A stretch of DNA of 20,925 nt, taken from a virus. The DNA is taken from positions 1 to 20,925 of IMG/VR virus record IMGVR_UViG_3300009074_000046, one strand, 5' to 3'. The notes under the pieces are model-generated. The model was not told the DNA's origin. It ran no database searches and was given only the letters and a program-made list of their open reading frames with translations. The position numbers and the translations under genes were made by a program. The number at the start of each line of letters is the position of its first letter. The first letter of the stretch is position 1. Below are positions 14,202-20,499 of the stretch, piece by piece.

Positions 14202-14943
14202 ACTCAATCATCTTAGCTTCCGCTTTCTTTCCTGCCTCATCATCATCAAAAATAACCGAAATATCGCTAAATTTACTTGTAACCATACCCAATAACTCAT
14301 CCGCAGGGGTGCAATTGGCTCCATTGCTAAAAGATATCGCCTGTTTGCCACTAGAAATCATAGAAACACAATCTTTTTCACCTTCAACAATATACAATGT
14401 CTTGTCACCTCTATATTTTCGGAGCATATGCCACATCGGATAGATATATGTAGTCGCGTGACCAGTCACCTGTTTCTTTTTGTGCCATTTTATGTTGACC
14501 AAGCGCCCCTCATGGTTAAAATATGGAAACAAGAACGTACCTTCATCGTAACCTATGTATAATTTCTTAACAATACGCTTATCCCAGGGAAAATCACCTA
14601 CAATATCATCGTAATTAAACAGTAAATTGTCAACGGCCTGATTTAATACATCAAACCATCTATGAGGATCTAGCGGTTTTGGAGGTGACCATTCCTTCAC
14701 CTTACGTTTAGATCTCTCTATTTTGGGCAATTCTAGAGCCTCTTCTCCGAACGCTTTTGCAAAAGTTATCGCATTTCCCTTCGTATTGCAGCCAAAACAA
14801 TTATATAGCCCCTCTTCATCAAAATAAAAGCTTGGTGTTTTCTCTTCGTGAAAAGGACATAGGCCTACCCAATTACCAGGCTTACTAGCCTTTCTTATGT
14901 TTTTTACATAGCTTTCAAATAAATTAAACACATTATCTATCAT
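14182..14943 (-). CDS. DNA primase, CHC2 zinc finger plus Toprim
   Basis: A 253-residue DnaG-type primase core. The zinc finger has Cys29 and His32 (LCPFHEEKTPSF) with Cys49 and Cys52 (YNCFGCNTKGNAI). The Toprim domain carries YIVEGEKD (184-191) with catalytic Glu187 and IFDDDEAG (231-238) with the metal-binding Asp residues. No helicase-binding C-terminal domain is present; the separate RecA-fold helicase follows with a short overlap, so the pair acts as a split primase-helicase. ATG 14943 has AGAGGA 6-7 nt upstream. A long imperfect palindrome lies in its leader (14964-15032). Confidence 0.92.
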   Translation of the reverse strand: MIDNVFNLFESYVKNIRKASKPGNWVGLCPFHEEKTPSFYFDEEGLYNCFGCNTKGNAITFAKAFGEEALELPKIERSKRKVKEWSPPKPLDPHRWFDVLNQAVDNLLFNYDDIVGDFPWDKRIVKKLYIGYDEGTFLFPYFNHEGRLVNIKWHKKKQVTGHATTYIYPMWHMLRKYRGDKTLYIVEGEKDCVSMISSGKQAISFSNGANCTPADELLGMVTSKFSDISVIFDDDEAGKKAEAKMIEYGNAKV

Positions 14944-14963
14944 ACATATTCCTCTTAGTTGAA

Positions 14964-15032
14964 TTAAGGCTAGACGGTTTTTTGTTTAGATAACTAATTA
15001 ACTATTAAACAATCTTTTCTGTCTAGCCCTAA
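14964..15032. repeat. 69-bp imperfect palindrome in the primase leader
   Basis: Outer arms TTAAGGCTAGAC (14964-14975) and GTCTAGCCCTAA (15021-15032) pair with one mismatch. Inner arms TTGTTTA (14982-14988) and TAAACAA (15006-15012) pair perfectly on nearly the same centre (14997-14998), with partial pairing through TAATTA in the middle. It lies 20 bp before the primase ATG. It could be a cruciform or operator, an origin element, or a mRNA leader hairpin; there is no U-tract typical of a terminator. Confidence 0.7.
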
Positions 15033-15086
15033 ATCAATTATTACACATAGACCTCTTTATTATCTATTAAGCATTTATTTAGAGTG

Positions 15087-15272
15087 TTAACTATACTGTT
15101 CAACTAAAGACCTTCTATATCCTTTATCGTACCACCACCCATTGCCGTTTTTAATCAATGTAGCTTTTTTCTCGCGTATATACTTTGGATCCTCTATGCT
15201 TTTGTACGGCCATTTACGCTTCCATCTCTTCCAATCGTCTTGCTGTAGTGCTTTTTTAATCTTTTTTGGCAT
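15087..15272 (-). CDS. Small basic hypothetical protein, 61 aa
   Basis: A 61-residue Lys/Trp/Tyr-rich protein beginning MPKKIKKALQQDDWKRWKRK, with GNGWWYDKGYRRS near the end. It has no cysteines and no recognised domain. Its ATG (15272) lies inside the end of the 37-residue gene before it (17-bp overlap). It precedes the palindrome and primase gene, so it belongs to the replication operon. Function unknown; basic aromatic composition suggests nucleic-acid contact. Confidence 0.55.
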   Translation of the reverse strand: MPKKIKKALQQDDWKRWKRKWPYKSIEDPKYIREKKATLIKNGNGWWYDKGYRRSLVEQYS

Positions 15273-15369
15273 CTTTTCTTTCTCTTCTTTTTTGTGCTTT
15301 ATATTGCTTTATCTCTAACGTCTTTTTGCGTTTTAAACGCTTACGATTCTTGGCTTCCTTATTTGGCAT
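15256..15369 (-). CDS. Tiny highly basic protein, 37 aa
   Basis: A frame with ATG 15369 and TAA 15256-15258. The product is almost entirely Lys, Arg, Glu and Gln: MPNKEAKNRKRLKRKK followed by a charged helix. Its start overlaps the methyltransferase end by 11 bases and its end overlaps the 61-residue gene, the same tight packing as elsewhere in this operon. That overlap is the main support, since charged short frames can also arise by chance. Confidence 0.4.
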   Translation of the reverse strand: MPNKEAKNRKRLKRKKTLEIKQYKAQKRRERKDAKKD

Positions 15370-15457
15370 GAACATCCCTCAATAGTATTCGCAACGCGCG
15401 TTCACACATCTGCGGCACTACGCCATTTCCTAACAATCTCAATCTGTCCACTCGGTT
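15359..15457 (-). pseudogene. C5 cytosine methyltransferase, C-terminal motif X segment (displaced frame)
   Basis: The segment reads NRVDRLRLLGNGVVPQ then CERALRILL, the motif X region that ends C5 cytosine methyltransferases and packs against the catalytic domain. It is in the same frame as the N-terminal part at 16058-16603 but a different frame from the middle part, which stops at 15439. A net -1 (or +2) shift near 15440-15455 would join it. The larger open frame around it reaches back to 15676, but the upstream part reads as a shadow. The stop at 15359 overlaps the next small gene. Confidence 0.6.
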
Positions 15458-16605
15458 GGTAGTTGAGTCCACCCTACTGGTAGACCCATCAATTGTTCCA
15501 CCCAATTCGGATTGAGCTTTTTTCCGGTCTTGTTCTGAGCCTGTTCTCCTAAGTTGCTTTTTTTCCTGTCGCTCATTGCCGCTCGACTGTCTTGTTCTTT
15601 CGGTGTTCCCCACGACTCTTGGTTCTTCCCATCTATATTGCTCTTGTTTTGGTCTTGCAGGCCAATTTTTAGACATGATTTTTCTCCTTTCCTATGCGTT
15701 TCATAAATTCTTTCCATTGCCTCTCTTTCTTTTGGTGGTAAGTGATCCATTGTGTTTGGTGTAGACCAAGACATTTCCCTCTGTACCGCCATCGCCAAAT
15801 TGACCGATCTGCCACTCCCAGCTTTAGTTTTTCCCTCTTTGACCGCCTTTTTAACTCTAGCTCTTCTTTCCTCAAGCTGTTTTCCAGATATTTCCCAGGG
15901 TACTCCATCGCTAATATTGGTCGCATCTGCTGTAGGCCAATTCTCATAAGTCTCTACTGCATCCCTTAATTTTGCACCAAAAAATTGATTAGATGCTTTT
16001 CTTTTGCTTTTAAATCCAGTTTTATTAAGAACGGTTTCAATTCTACCACCCTCACCATCACTTAGTCTCGCTGTGGGCCAAGATAAAAACTCTCTTCCGC
16101 TGGTGTGGAGCGCCAACTTCACTCGCTGAGACCAAAGTCCACGCTGTTTTATAACCTCTTTCTTCCAAATCTCCGAGGACATACTTGAGTACCGACTCGC
16201 CATCGGCTGTTTTACTACTGATAATCCCTTCGACATTTTCAAGAATAACATAAGTTGGTCTGCACTCTGTGATTCCTCTAGCGATGTAGGGATATAAATG
16301 TCGAGGATCTTCTGTGGAAGCTCTGCGACCAGCGGCAGAGAAAGGTTGACATGGAAATCCTGCACTAAGGAAGTCCACGACTCCACGAAACTCTGCGAAT
16401 GGGAAAGTTTTAAGGTCCGTATAGACAGGTGTCGGATGTATGACATCCTCTTCCATCTTCGCGACCAAGTTTGCGATTGCGAAGGCTTCGATCTCCACAT
16501 AAGCGATTTCTCTGACATTTGGAAAAATTCTTCTGAGTCCTCTACCAATCCCTTCGTATCCTGTACATAGAGATAGGTGGGTAAGTTCTTGGGTATGATC
16601 CACAT
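15439..16605 (-). CDS. Methyltransferase middle/TRD frame, repeated W-x-T motifs
   Basis: A 388-codon open frame from ATG 16605. Only its 3' half (from about 16080) reads as protein: SWPTARLSD, NWPTADATNISDG, SWSTPNTMDHL and SWGTPKEQDSR, four W-x-T units, then LNPNWVEQLMGLPVGWTQL. This is the target-recognition and pre-motif X region seen in phage C5 methyltransferases. The 5' half overlaps the catalytic domain in the +1 frame and looks like a shadow. Yet the ATG has the better ribosome site (AAGGAG, 5-nt spacing) and forms TAATG with the upstream gene. A +1 shift near 16058-16085 would join the catalytic part to this one. Confidence 0.6.
   Translation of the reverse strand: MWIIPKNLPTYLYVQDTKGLVEDSEEFFQMSEKSLMWRSKPSQSQTWSRRWKRMSYIRHLSIRTLKLSHSQSFVESWTSLVQDFHVNLSLPLVAELPQKILDIYIPTSLEESQSADQLMLFLKMSKGLSVVKQPMASRYSSMSSEIWKKEVIKQRGLWSQRVKLALHTSGREFLSWPTARLSDGEGGRIETVLNKTGFKSKRKASNQFFGAKLRDAVETYENWPTADATNISDGVPWEISGKQLEERRARVKKAVKEGKTKAGSGRSVNLAMAVQREMSWSTPNTMDHLPPKEREAMERIYETHRKGEKSCLKIGLQDQNKSNIDGKNQESWGTPKEQDSRAAMSDRKKSNLGEQAQNKTGKKLNPNWVEQLMGLPVGWTQLPTEWTD
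16058..16603 (-). CDS. C5 cytosine DNA methyltransferase, N-terminal catalytic part
   Basis: This part holds the cofactor-binding and catalytic motifs of a DNA (cytosine-5) methyltransferase. Counting from GTG 16603: motif I THLSLCTGYEGIG (8-20), motif IV GFPCQPFSAAG with nucleophile Cys85 (82-92), motif VI VILENVEG (119-126), motif VIII HQRKRVFILA (167-176). It stops at TGA 16058, right after motif VIII, without the recognition domain or motif X. Those follow in another frame. GTG 16603 lies 7 nt after AAGGAG; a GTG at 16621 would be inside the upstream gene. Either the gene is disrupted, translation shifts frame, or there are sequence errors. In phages such enzymes commonly protect DNA from host restriction. 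Confidence 0.85.
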   Translation of the reverse strand: MDHTQELTHLSLCTGYEGIGRGLRRIFPNVREIAYVEIEAFAIANLVAKMEEDVIHPTPVYTDLKTFPFAEFRGVVDFLSAGFPCQPFSAAGRRASTEDPRHLYPYIARGITECRPTYVILENVEGIISSKTADGESVLKYVLGDLEERGYKTAWTLVSASEVGAPHQRKRVFILAHSETK

Positions 16606-16694
16606 TAGTTCTCCTTATCACAATGCTCTTTACAATCTGAGCATATGTCAGTCAAAATTATAGGTGCATTACAGCAAGTGCTTTCGTCTTTCAT
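16605..16694 (-). CDS. Tiny cysteine-rich (zinc-binding) protein, 29 aa
   Basis: ATG 16694 overlaps the preceding stop as TAATG, and its own TAA (16605-16607) overlaps the ATG at 16605 the same way. The product, MKDESTCCNAPIILTD then ICSDCKEHCDKEN, has five cysteines in a CC...CxxC...C spacing, suggesting one zinc site. The AAGGAAAT upstream is a ribosome site. Double coupling makes it likely real. Function unknown. Confidence 0.55.
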   Translation of the reverse strand: MKDESTCCNAPIILTDICSDCKEHCDKEN

Positions 16695-17227
16695 TATATT
16701 TCCTTCTTCAATCTATCGCAAGCTTCTCTTAATATCTCATCAGAAGGCCTATCAAAACCAGACTCTCTTAAAAGATCTCGCTGATATACGCCAAACCTAT
16801 TAAACTCCATTATATATATAGGCGTATAATCAATATTATCAAACTTAGTCCACCACCAAGAATAGTTTTGTAATCTTTCTTTAGTTACTCTTGATGTATT
16901 TTCTATCTCAATTATAAATATACCATAATCCTCTGAAAACAAATACCCATCAGGAATACCACAGTCACTATCATAATCTTCTGCATCAAAATAGTAGTTT
17001 TTAACTCCAAATTCTTTTGCGGAATTATGAAAGCCATAAAACCTAACCCCAGGAAAATCATTATAAACTTTAAGTGCAGATTCTATTTTTAAATCATGTG
17101 TTTCTTGAGTTATGTGAGCGCTTTTATTTCTGTAAATCATTTGAAATTTTAAAATATCGTGATATGAGTTTTTAGTTTTCCAGTTTTTTAACTGCTTATT
17201 TAAAGTAATGTATCTTTTTTCTTTCAT
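16694..17227 (-). CDS. Hypothetical protein with nuclease-like PDG...EIE core, 177 aa
   Basis: A 177-residue protein. The middle has GIPDGYLFSEDYGIFIIEIE, i.e. a PD followed by an E-x-E after a strand, then NTSRVTKERLQNYSWWW. This is how PD-(D/E)XK-fold proteins of the replication-relaxation type look, where a basic residue comes later in place of the usual Lys. Assignment is tentative. The N-terminus is basic and helical, with HITQETHDLKIESALK. Start TAATG overlap with the RecB-type nuclease stop (17227) indicates coupled translation, so it may work with that nuclease. Confidence 0.55.
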   Translation of the reverse strand: MKEKRYITLNKQLKNWKTKNSYHDILKFQMIYRNKSAHITQETHDLKIESALKVYNDFPGVRFYGFHNSAKEFGVKNYYFDAEDYDSDCGIPDGYLFSEDYGIFIIEIENTSRVTKERLQNYSWWWTKFDNIDYTPIYIMEFNRFGVYQRDLLRESGFDRPSDEILREACDRLKKEI

Positions 17228-17874
17228 TATATCTCCTTCTGTAATTTATCAAGCTCCATACAACACTTAAACACTCTCCATCCCCAGTCAAGCTGTGATT
17301 TCCCTACAAAGTGATGCGAGAATGCACCAGAGTTCTTATCAAGCTTGAGTATCATAGCCGACTCAATCTTCGCTTTAGGCTGTAATTCCAGGTACATCTT
17401 CCGATAGGCTGCGAGTTGAGCCGTCATTTCTGGATAGATACCCTTGCTCGTCTTAAAATCTCCCAAAACCAATGTGCCATTTATCCTGGCTATAAAGTCC
17501 GCAGTACCACCTACTCTATACTTTTCCGATACCATCTTAAGCTCAATCGCTTCATACTTTGGCTTAGTCATCTTCTCCCACTCAAGGTATCCTAAAAAAG
17601 CATTCTCAGCTTTTTCTATTTGCTCCGCAGAATAATCAGACATCTCAGGCTTTTCACCTTTAATATGACTTTCGCATAAATAATGCGCCAATGTACCGAT
17701 CGTGCCTGCCTCTTTTAATACTGCCTCTGGGTCTTCTCCTGCTAGTGCAGTTCTCCTGGCCCAGGCCACTAGTATATTCTTATTCCACCCTAAGTTATTT
17801 AGAATGGTTGTAACCCCTTTTGCCCTAGAGCCGTCTTTTAACTTATACGCTGTATGTGCTTTTGTTTTTGCCAT
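17227..17874 (-). CDS. PD-(D/E)XK exonuclease, RecB/Cas4-like
   Basis: A 215-residue nuclease of the PD-(D/E)XK superfamily, RecB-like group. Motifs in order: GTIGTLAHYL with His64, IELKMVS with Glu111, YRVGGTADFIARI with Asp126, LVLGDFKTSK with Asp139 and Lys141, and TAQLAAYRKMY with Gln153 and Tyr157, the RecB-type QxxxY motif. In phages this size class usually gives a 5'-3' or DNA-end exonuclease used in recombination beside an SSB or annealing protein, and an SSB is encoded upstream. The ATG at 17874 has no good ribosome site, so it may be coupled to the 51-residue gene that overlaps it. Confidence 0.85.
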   Translation of the reverse strand: MAKTKAHTAYKLKDGSRAKGVTTILNNLGWNKNILVAWARRTALAGEDPEAVLKEAGTIGTLAHYLCESHIKGEKPEMSDYSAEQIEKAENAFLGYLEWEKMTKPKYEAIELKMVSEKYRVGGTADFIARINGTLVLGDFKTSKGIYPEMTAQLAAYRKMYLELQPKAKIESAMILKLDKNSGAFSHHFVGKSQLDWGWRVFKCCMELDKLQKEI

Positions 17875-17998
17875 GTACCATTATAGCAAGCAACCGTTTT
17901 TTAAGTCGCATACTATCCTTTCCTTCTTCTGTTTTTCTTTTAATTAATTTCTTATAGACCTCTATAACTTGATAGTATCTAACTAGCTTGGTTTCCAA
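17843..17998 (-). CDS. Possible small charged helical protein, 51 aa
   Basis: A frame from TTG 17998, behind GGTGGGTGG, to TAA 17843-17845. It fills the gap between the GIY-YIG gene and the exonuclease gene and overlaps both. The product reads (M)ETKLVRYYQVIEVYKKLIK, then KRLLAIMVHGK, a convincing amphipathic basic helix pair. An in-frame ATG (about 17911) with AGAAGGAAAGG upstream is another start, giving 22 residues. Translation through it would bring ribosomes to the poorly primed exonuclease start. Confidence 0.4.
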   Translation of the reverse strand: METKLVRYYQVIEVYKKLIKRKTEEGKDSMRLKKRLLAIMVHGKNKSTYSV

Positions 17999-18383
17999 TT
18001 TCCACCCACCTTTTTAGTTGTTCACGCAATGCCTCATTCACAATGTCCGCAACAGGTTTGTCTTTGATCGCGTGTTTAATCTTTAATGCTTTCCATACGT
18101 CAAGCTCTAATTGACAGGAAAATGCCTTTGTTTCTACATCAGGCTTTATAAAATCTTTGTTAAAAGTTGGAGTAAGCCTCTTAATAAGTTTTTCTTCCAG
18201 AGCTTTCGCTATATTGTGGTCATCAACCTGTTTATATTTTGCCAGGTCATAACTTATCTCGTGCTTTCTTAATCGACTGTAGACATTTGTTGTGTAACCA
18301 ATGTATACAAGATTATGGTCTTGGTATAAAGCATATATACCAGTAAAGTTTCCGCGTTTTTTAGGGTTGAATTTTCTCCACAT
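17979..18383 (-). CDS. GIY-YIG endonuclease fused to a ribbon-helix-helix domain
   Basis: A 134-residue protein. The N-terminal GIY-YIG nuclease (residues about 12-78) has GIYALYQ (15-21), VYIGYT (26-31), Arg37/39 in YSRLRKH, and Glu63/64 with the closing PTFN (72-75), i.e. all expected catalytic positions. The C-terminal 50 residues, TKAFSCQLELDVWKALK and IVNEALREQLKRW, follow the strand-helix-helix pattern of CopG/Arc-type ribbon-helix-helix DNA-binding proteins. So a nuclease is joined to a dimerising DNA-recognition domain. It could be a free-standing homing endonuclease or a regulator-nuclease. It starts in a TAATG overlap with the Nmad1-like gene. Confidence 0.8.
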   Translation of the reverse strand: MWRKFNPKKRGNFTGIYALYQDHNLVYIGYTTNVYSRLRKHEISYDLAKYKQVDDHNIAKALEEKLIKRLTPTFNKDFIKPDVETKAFSCQLELDVWKALKIKHAIKDKPVADIVNEALREQLKRWVEIGNQAS

Positions 18384-18745
18384 TATCTCCCCCAGATTTG
18401 TTCTTTTACAAGTGTGGCCATAATACCATAATTGCTTAAATCTAAGAACGCATCTTCTAAAGGCTCATCTTCAACGGCAGAACTACCCTTCCGCATAATA
18501 AGGTTCTTTGCTCGTTCTATTTTATCGTTCATACGAAACCATATACCAGATAGTGACATATGCACTTCTTCTGCTGTTTCCAGGTTCGTACCTACAGAAA
18601 TATTACCACTACCGTAATCGTGCTGTTTTCTACAGAACAATTCGTACTGCTCTCGCTGTAGCTGTTTAAATCTTTTTGTCATTACAGGATATTCATTTTC
18701 CATCTTTTCCGTAATCTTAATTTTTTCTAATGTTTTATCAGCCAT
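18383..18745 (-). CDS. Nucleotide-modification-associated domain 1 (DUF1599)-like protein
   Basis: A 120-residue helical protein with the pattern of the Nmad1/DUF1599 family: CRKQHDYGSGN (38-48), SGIWFRMNDKIERAKNL (66-82) and LEDAFLDLSNYGIMA (96-110). The conserved acidic residues (Asp43, Asp74, Glu97, Asp98, Asp102) and Asn105-Tyr106 are present. The family is related to all-alpha NTP pyrophosphatases and is often found near phage nucleotide metabolism or base-modification genes. Here a cytosine methyltransferase is a few genes away. A nucleotide-binding or hydrolysing role is inferred. It starts in an 8-bp overlap with the preceding 47-residue gene. Confidence 0.75.
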   Translation of the reverse strand: MADKTLEKIKITEKMENEYPVMTKRFKQLQREQYELFCRKQHDYGSGNISVGTNLETAEEVHMSLSGIWFRMNDKIERAKNLIMRKGSSAVEDEPLEDAFLDLSNYGIMATLVKEQIWGR

Positions 18746-18881
18746 TTAAATATCTCCATATTCTTAATAATGTTTTATTTCCGTTAACCCTTAAAAGCCA
18801 ATCCACGTTCTCTTTTTGCTTATCGCTGCGACCGTCTTTGAAGTAACGATATAGATATATAAAAAACCATTTAATCATCAT
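18738..18881 (-). CDS. Small hypothetical protein, 47 aa
   Basis: ATG 18881 (a second ATG follows at once) with GAGGAG 9 nt upstream opens a 47-residue frame ending TGA at 18738-18740, inside the next gene start. The product begins MMIKWFFIYLYRYFKDGRSD, hydrophobic then basic, and continues with a charged helix DKQKENVDWLL. It fills an otherwise empty gap of 139 bp and has good ribosome-site support. It could be membrane-associated at its N-terminus. Function unknown. Confidence 0.55.
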   Translation of the reverse strand: MMIKWFFIYLYRYFKDGRSDKQKENVDWLLRVNGNKTLLRIWRYLNG

Positions 18882-18884
18882 TAG

Positions 18885-19154
18885 TTAAAACTCCTCTTGT
18901 ATATCTATTCCGCAACTTTCACATTCCCATATATCCGTTCGATAGTCGTAACCATCGAATAGATGGATAAGCTTTTCATGTTGACATTTATTAGAAGTGC
19001 GCGACACATTTTTGCTATGTGTTGCTCGAGGTAAGAACGAAAGGATCGTATCGCACACTTCTGTTAAAACATAGGCGAGAAAGTCAACCAGTTTTTGCCA
19101 AACTAAGTTTATCGTCTTTTTCTCTTTCTCGCCTTCTTTAGTTTCAGACCACAT
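18885..19154 (-). CDS. Hypothetical protein with C-terminal zinc-binding motif, 89 aa
   Basis: An 89-residue protein. After a charged N-terminus comes an amphipathic or membrane-seeking helix (LVDFLAYVLTEVCDTILSFL, residues about 22-41). The C-terminal part has Cys57-x-His59 (CQHEK) and Cys77-x2-Cys80 (WECESCG), a C-x-H / C-x2-C zinc ribbon similar to host-type small Zn proteins. The start at 19154 overlaps the upstream 54-residue frame by 46 bp. Function unknown. Confidence 0.55.
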   Translation of the reverse strand: MWSETKEGEKEKKTINLVWQKLVDFLAYVLTEVCDTILSFLPRATHSKNVSRTSNKCQHEKLIHLFDGYDYRTDIWECESCGIDIQEEF

Positions 19155-19273
19155 ACCTTTAAATCCGAAACCAAATTTGGATGTGTGGCAAAACCACAGC
19201 GTAATCTTCGCTCTTTATCATATCCTGCATAAGCACATTGTCTGTTTTCTACAAGCGGACATTTTTCAAACAT
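19109..19273 (-). CDS. Small cysteine-rich protein, 54 aa
   Basis: ATG 19273 lies within the end of the resolvase-like gene, and TAA is at 19109-19111. The product begins MFEKCPLVENRQCAYAGYDK and continues with RLRCGFATHP and VCG, ending in a Lys/Arg tail. Four regularly spaced cysteines (5, 13, 26, 41) suggest a zinc site. It overlaps both neighbours, the usual habit in this operon, and covers the 94-bp gap between them. No family recognised. Confidence 0.5.
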   Translation of the reverse strand: MFEKCPLVENRQCAYAGYDKERRLRCGFATHPNLVSDLKVCGLKLKKARKRKRR

Positions 19274-19629
19274 TCTACCCAATCATCAAAAGTCATACAT
19301 ACAAATGTGATACCCCTGTCTTCTCGAAACATGACCGCATCACAATTACCTAAAGAGAGCCATTTAGGGATCGACTTACGTCTTTTAGCTTGCACTAAAA
19401 TATCATCCGCTTTGATATCGACATCAGGCGCTTCCCCAAAGCTACGCCCATCCGACCCCCAGGCTCTTTTAACATTCTTAAAGCCAGCATCCTGTAGCTT
19501 CTTTACAAGTTCGTTCTCGTACCCTGTACCTTTTGCTTTACTATTCACTTCATCATCCCACTTCTGTTGTAGTTTTTGAATATGTAACTTATCTTTACCG
19601 TCTAGTTTAGAACGGTAGAGCTTCTTCAT
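19249..19629 (-). CDS. Holliday-junction-resolvase-like PD-(D/E)XK endonuclease
   Basis: A 126-residue protein from ATG 19629 (GTG 19641 is also in frame). The catalytic layout is KGTGYENELVKKLQDAG with Glu40, GRSFGEAPDVDIKADD with Asp69/Asp71, and VQAKRRK with Gln80 and Lys82. This G-x3-E, D, (Q/E)-x-K order and the short length are typical of archaeal Hjc-like and phage Holliday junction resolvases. It would resolve branched DNA before packaging or during recombination. The gene overlaps the SSB gene by 23 bp, consistent with a recombination module. Confidence 0.7.
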   Translation of the reverse strand: MKKLYRSKLDGKDKLHIQKLQQKWDDEVNSKAKGTGYENELVKKLQDAGFKNVKRAWGSDGRSFGEAPDVDIKADDILVQAKRRKSIPKWLSLGNCDAVMFREDRGITFVCMTFDDWVECLKNVRL

Positions 19630-20134
19630 CTTTTTGTTCACTAAACGTTACCTCATTAGACTTATCTTGTACCTTTGCAAATGTAACTGACTCACCACCG
19701 TTCTTTTCAACCACCTGTATTTCTTGCAAATAGCAACTAATTGATTTCTTAGGCTTATCCCATTCTCTAGGTTTAAACACAAGATTCACTACGTCACCAC
19801 CAAAAGGTATATCCATTGTCTTTTGACCATCTGTATCAAAAATACTAGGGAACTTTTCAACACCTTCGTTTACATATACTTTTGTAGAAAACTTAGCAGT
19901 TTCTACTCCTTCGTATTCACTTAAGCCATTTATATGTTTAACGCCAGTCTGTGCCTGCATTTCTTTATGCAGTTTTTTTAGTTCATCGTTCATTTCTACG
20001 GTAACACTATGTCCAGAGTTATACTCTAGATCAGGCTTTGCTAAGTGTGACCACTTAACCTTTAAACCTTTAATCATTTGTGCGCCCATCTTTACAGGGT
20101 TTTTCATTGTACCTGTTTTTTTATTTACGGCCAT
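19607..20134 (-). CDS. Single-stranded DNA-binding protein (DUF2815 / gp2.5-like)
   Basis: A 175-residue protein. The body has alternating strands as in OB folds (VKWSHLAKPDLEYN, TKVYVNEGVEKFPSIFD, VVNLVFKPREWD). The C-terminus is an acidic tail ending EQKDEEALPF, very like the acidic tip with a final Phe by which SSB proteins bind partner enzymes. The overall pattern is close to DUF2815-type phage SSBs. It coats single-stranded DNA during replication and recombination and sits upstream of a resolvase and a RecB-type exonuclease. AGGAG precedes ATG 20134. Confidence 0.75.
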   Translation of the reverse strand: MAVNKKTGTMKNPVKMGAQMIKGLKVKWSHLAKPDLEYNSGHSVTVEMNDELKKLHKEMQAQTGVKHINGLSEYEGVETAKFSTKVYVNEGVEKFPSIFDTDGQKTMDIPFGGDVVNLVFKPREWDKPKKSISCYLQEIQVVEKNGGESVTFAKVQDKSNEVTFSEQKDEEALPF

Positions 20135-20229
20135 ATTATACTCCTATTGTTAATTAAAACTGCTATTAGCATTGTTAAAATTATAATTTCTATGCAATAC
20201 TCTCTTAAATACCACAATAAATGCTTCAA
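20125..20229 (-). CDS. Tiny putative membrane protein, 34 aa
   Basis: TTG 20229 overlaps the stop of the upstream gene (ATTGA) and follows GAGGT with 6-nt spacing. The frame ends at 20125, overlapping the SSB start. It codes for a basic N-terminus with Trp/Tyr, then a 15-residue hydrophobic stretch, CIEIIILTMLIAVLI. It fills the 91-bp gap between two genes. Support is position and the single transmembrane pattern; the non-ATG start lowers confidence. Confidence 0.4.
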   Translation of the reverse strand: MKHLLWYLREYCIEIIILTMLIAVLINNRSIIWP

Positions 20230-20450
20230 TCTATTACCTCATATTTTATGTTCATTGTATCAAGTTTTCTACATACTTCGGTAATAATGTGATATTTATG
20301 TATTTCTGATTGTGTGTAGATGTCGAATGCATCAGATGACATAGGGTCAGAAGGCCTTGTATGACGAAAGGTTGCCCCTAATGACCCTATGTAGGAAAGA
20401 AATTCTTTTTTACTAAAACTATTATTCTTGATTAGCTTGACTTGACTCAT
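20226..20450 (-). CDS. Small hypothetical protein, 74 aa
   Basis: A 74-residue protein starting MSQVKLIKNNSFSKKEFLSY, with alternating helix and strand (IHKYHIITEVCRKLDTMNIK near the end). It has no recognised domain. It is the second gene of the early operon, right after the XRE-type regulator, a place often taken by short host-takeover or regulatory proteins, but nothing here proves that. Confidence 0.6.
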   Translation of the reverse strand: MSQVKLIKNNSFSKKEFLSYIGSLGATFRHTRPSDPMSSDAFDIYTQSEIHKYHIITEVCRKLDTMNIKYEVID

Positions 20451-20499
20451 GGTATGTGGAGTACCTCATTTTATAAGTTATAATCTAATTTGCTACAGA

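Noticed and set aside
15669-15947. A 92-codon minus-strand frame inside the methyltransferase region
   Set aside because: It is in the third frame and very Lys/Arg-rich, as expected of a shadow; the W-x-T region is clearly the coding frame.
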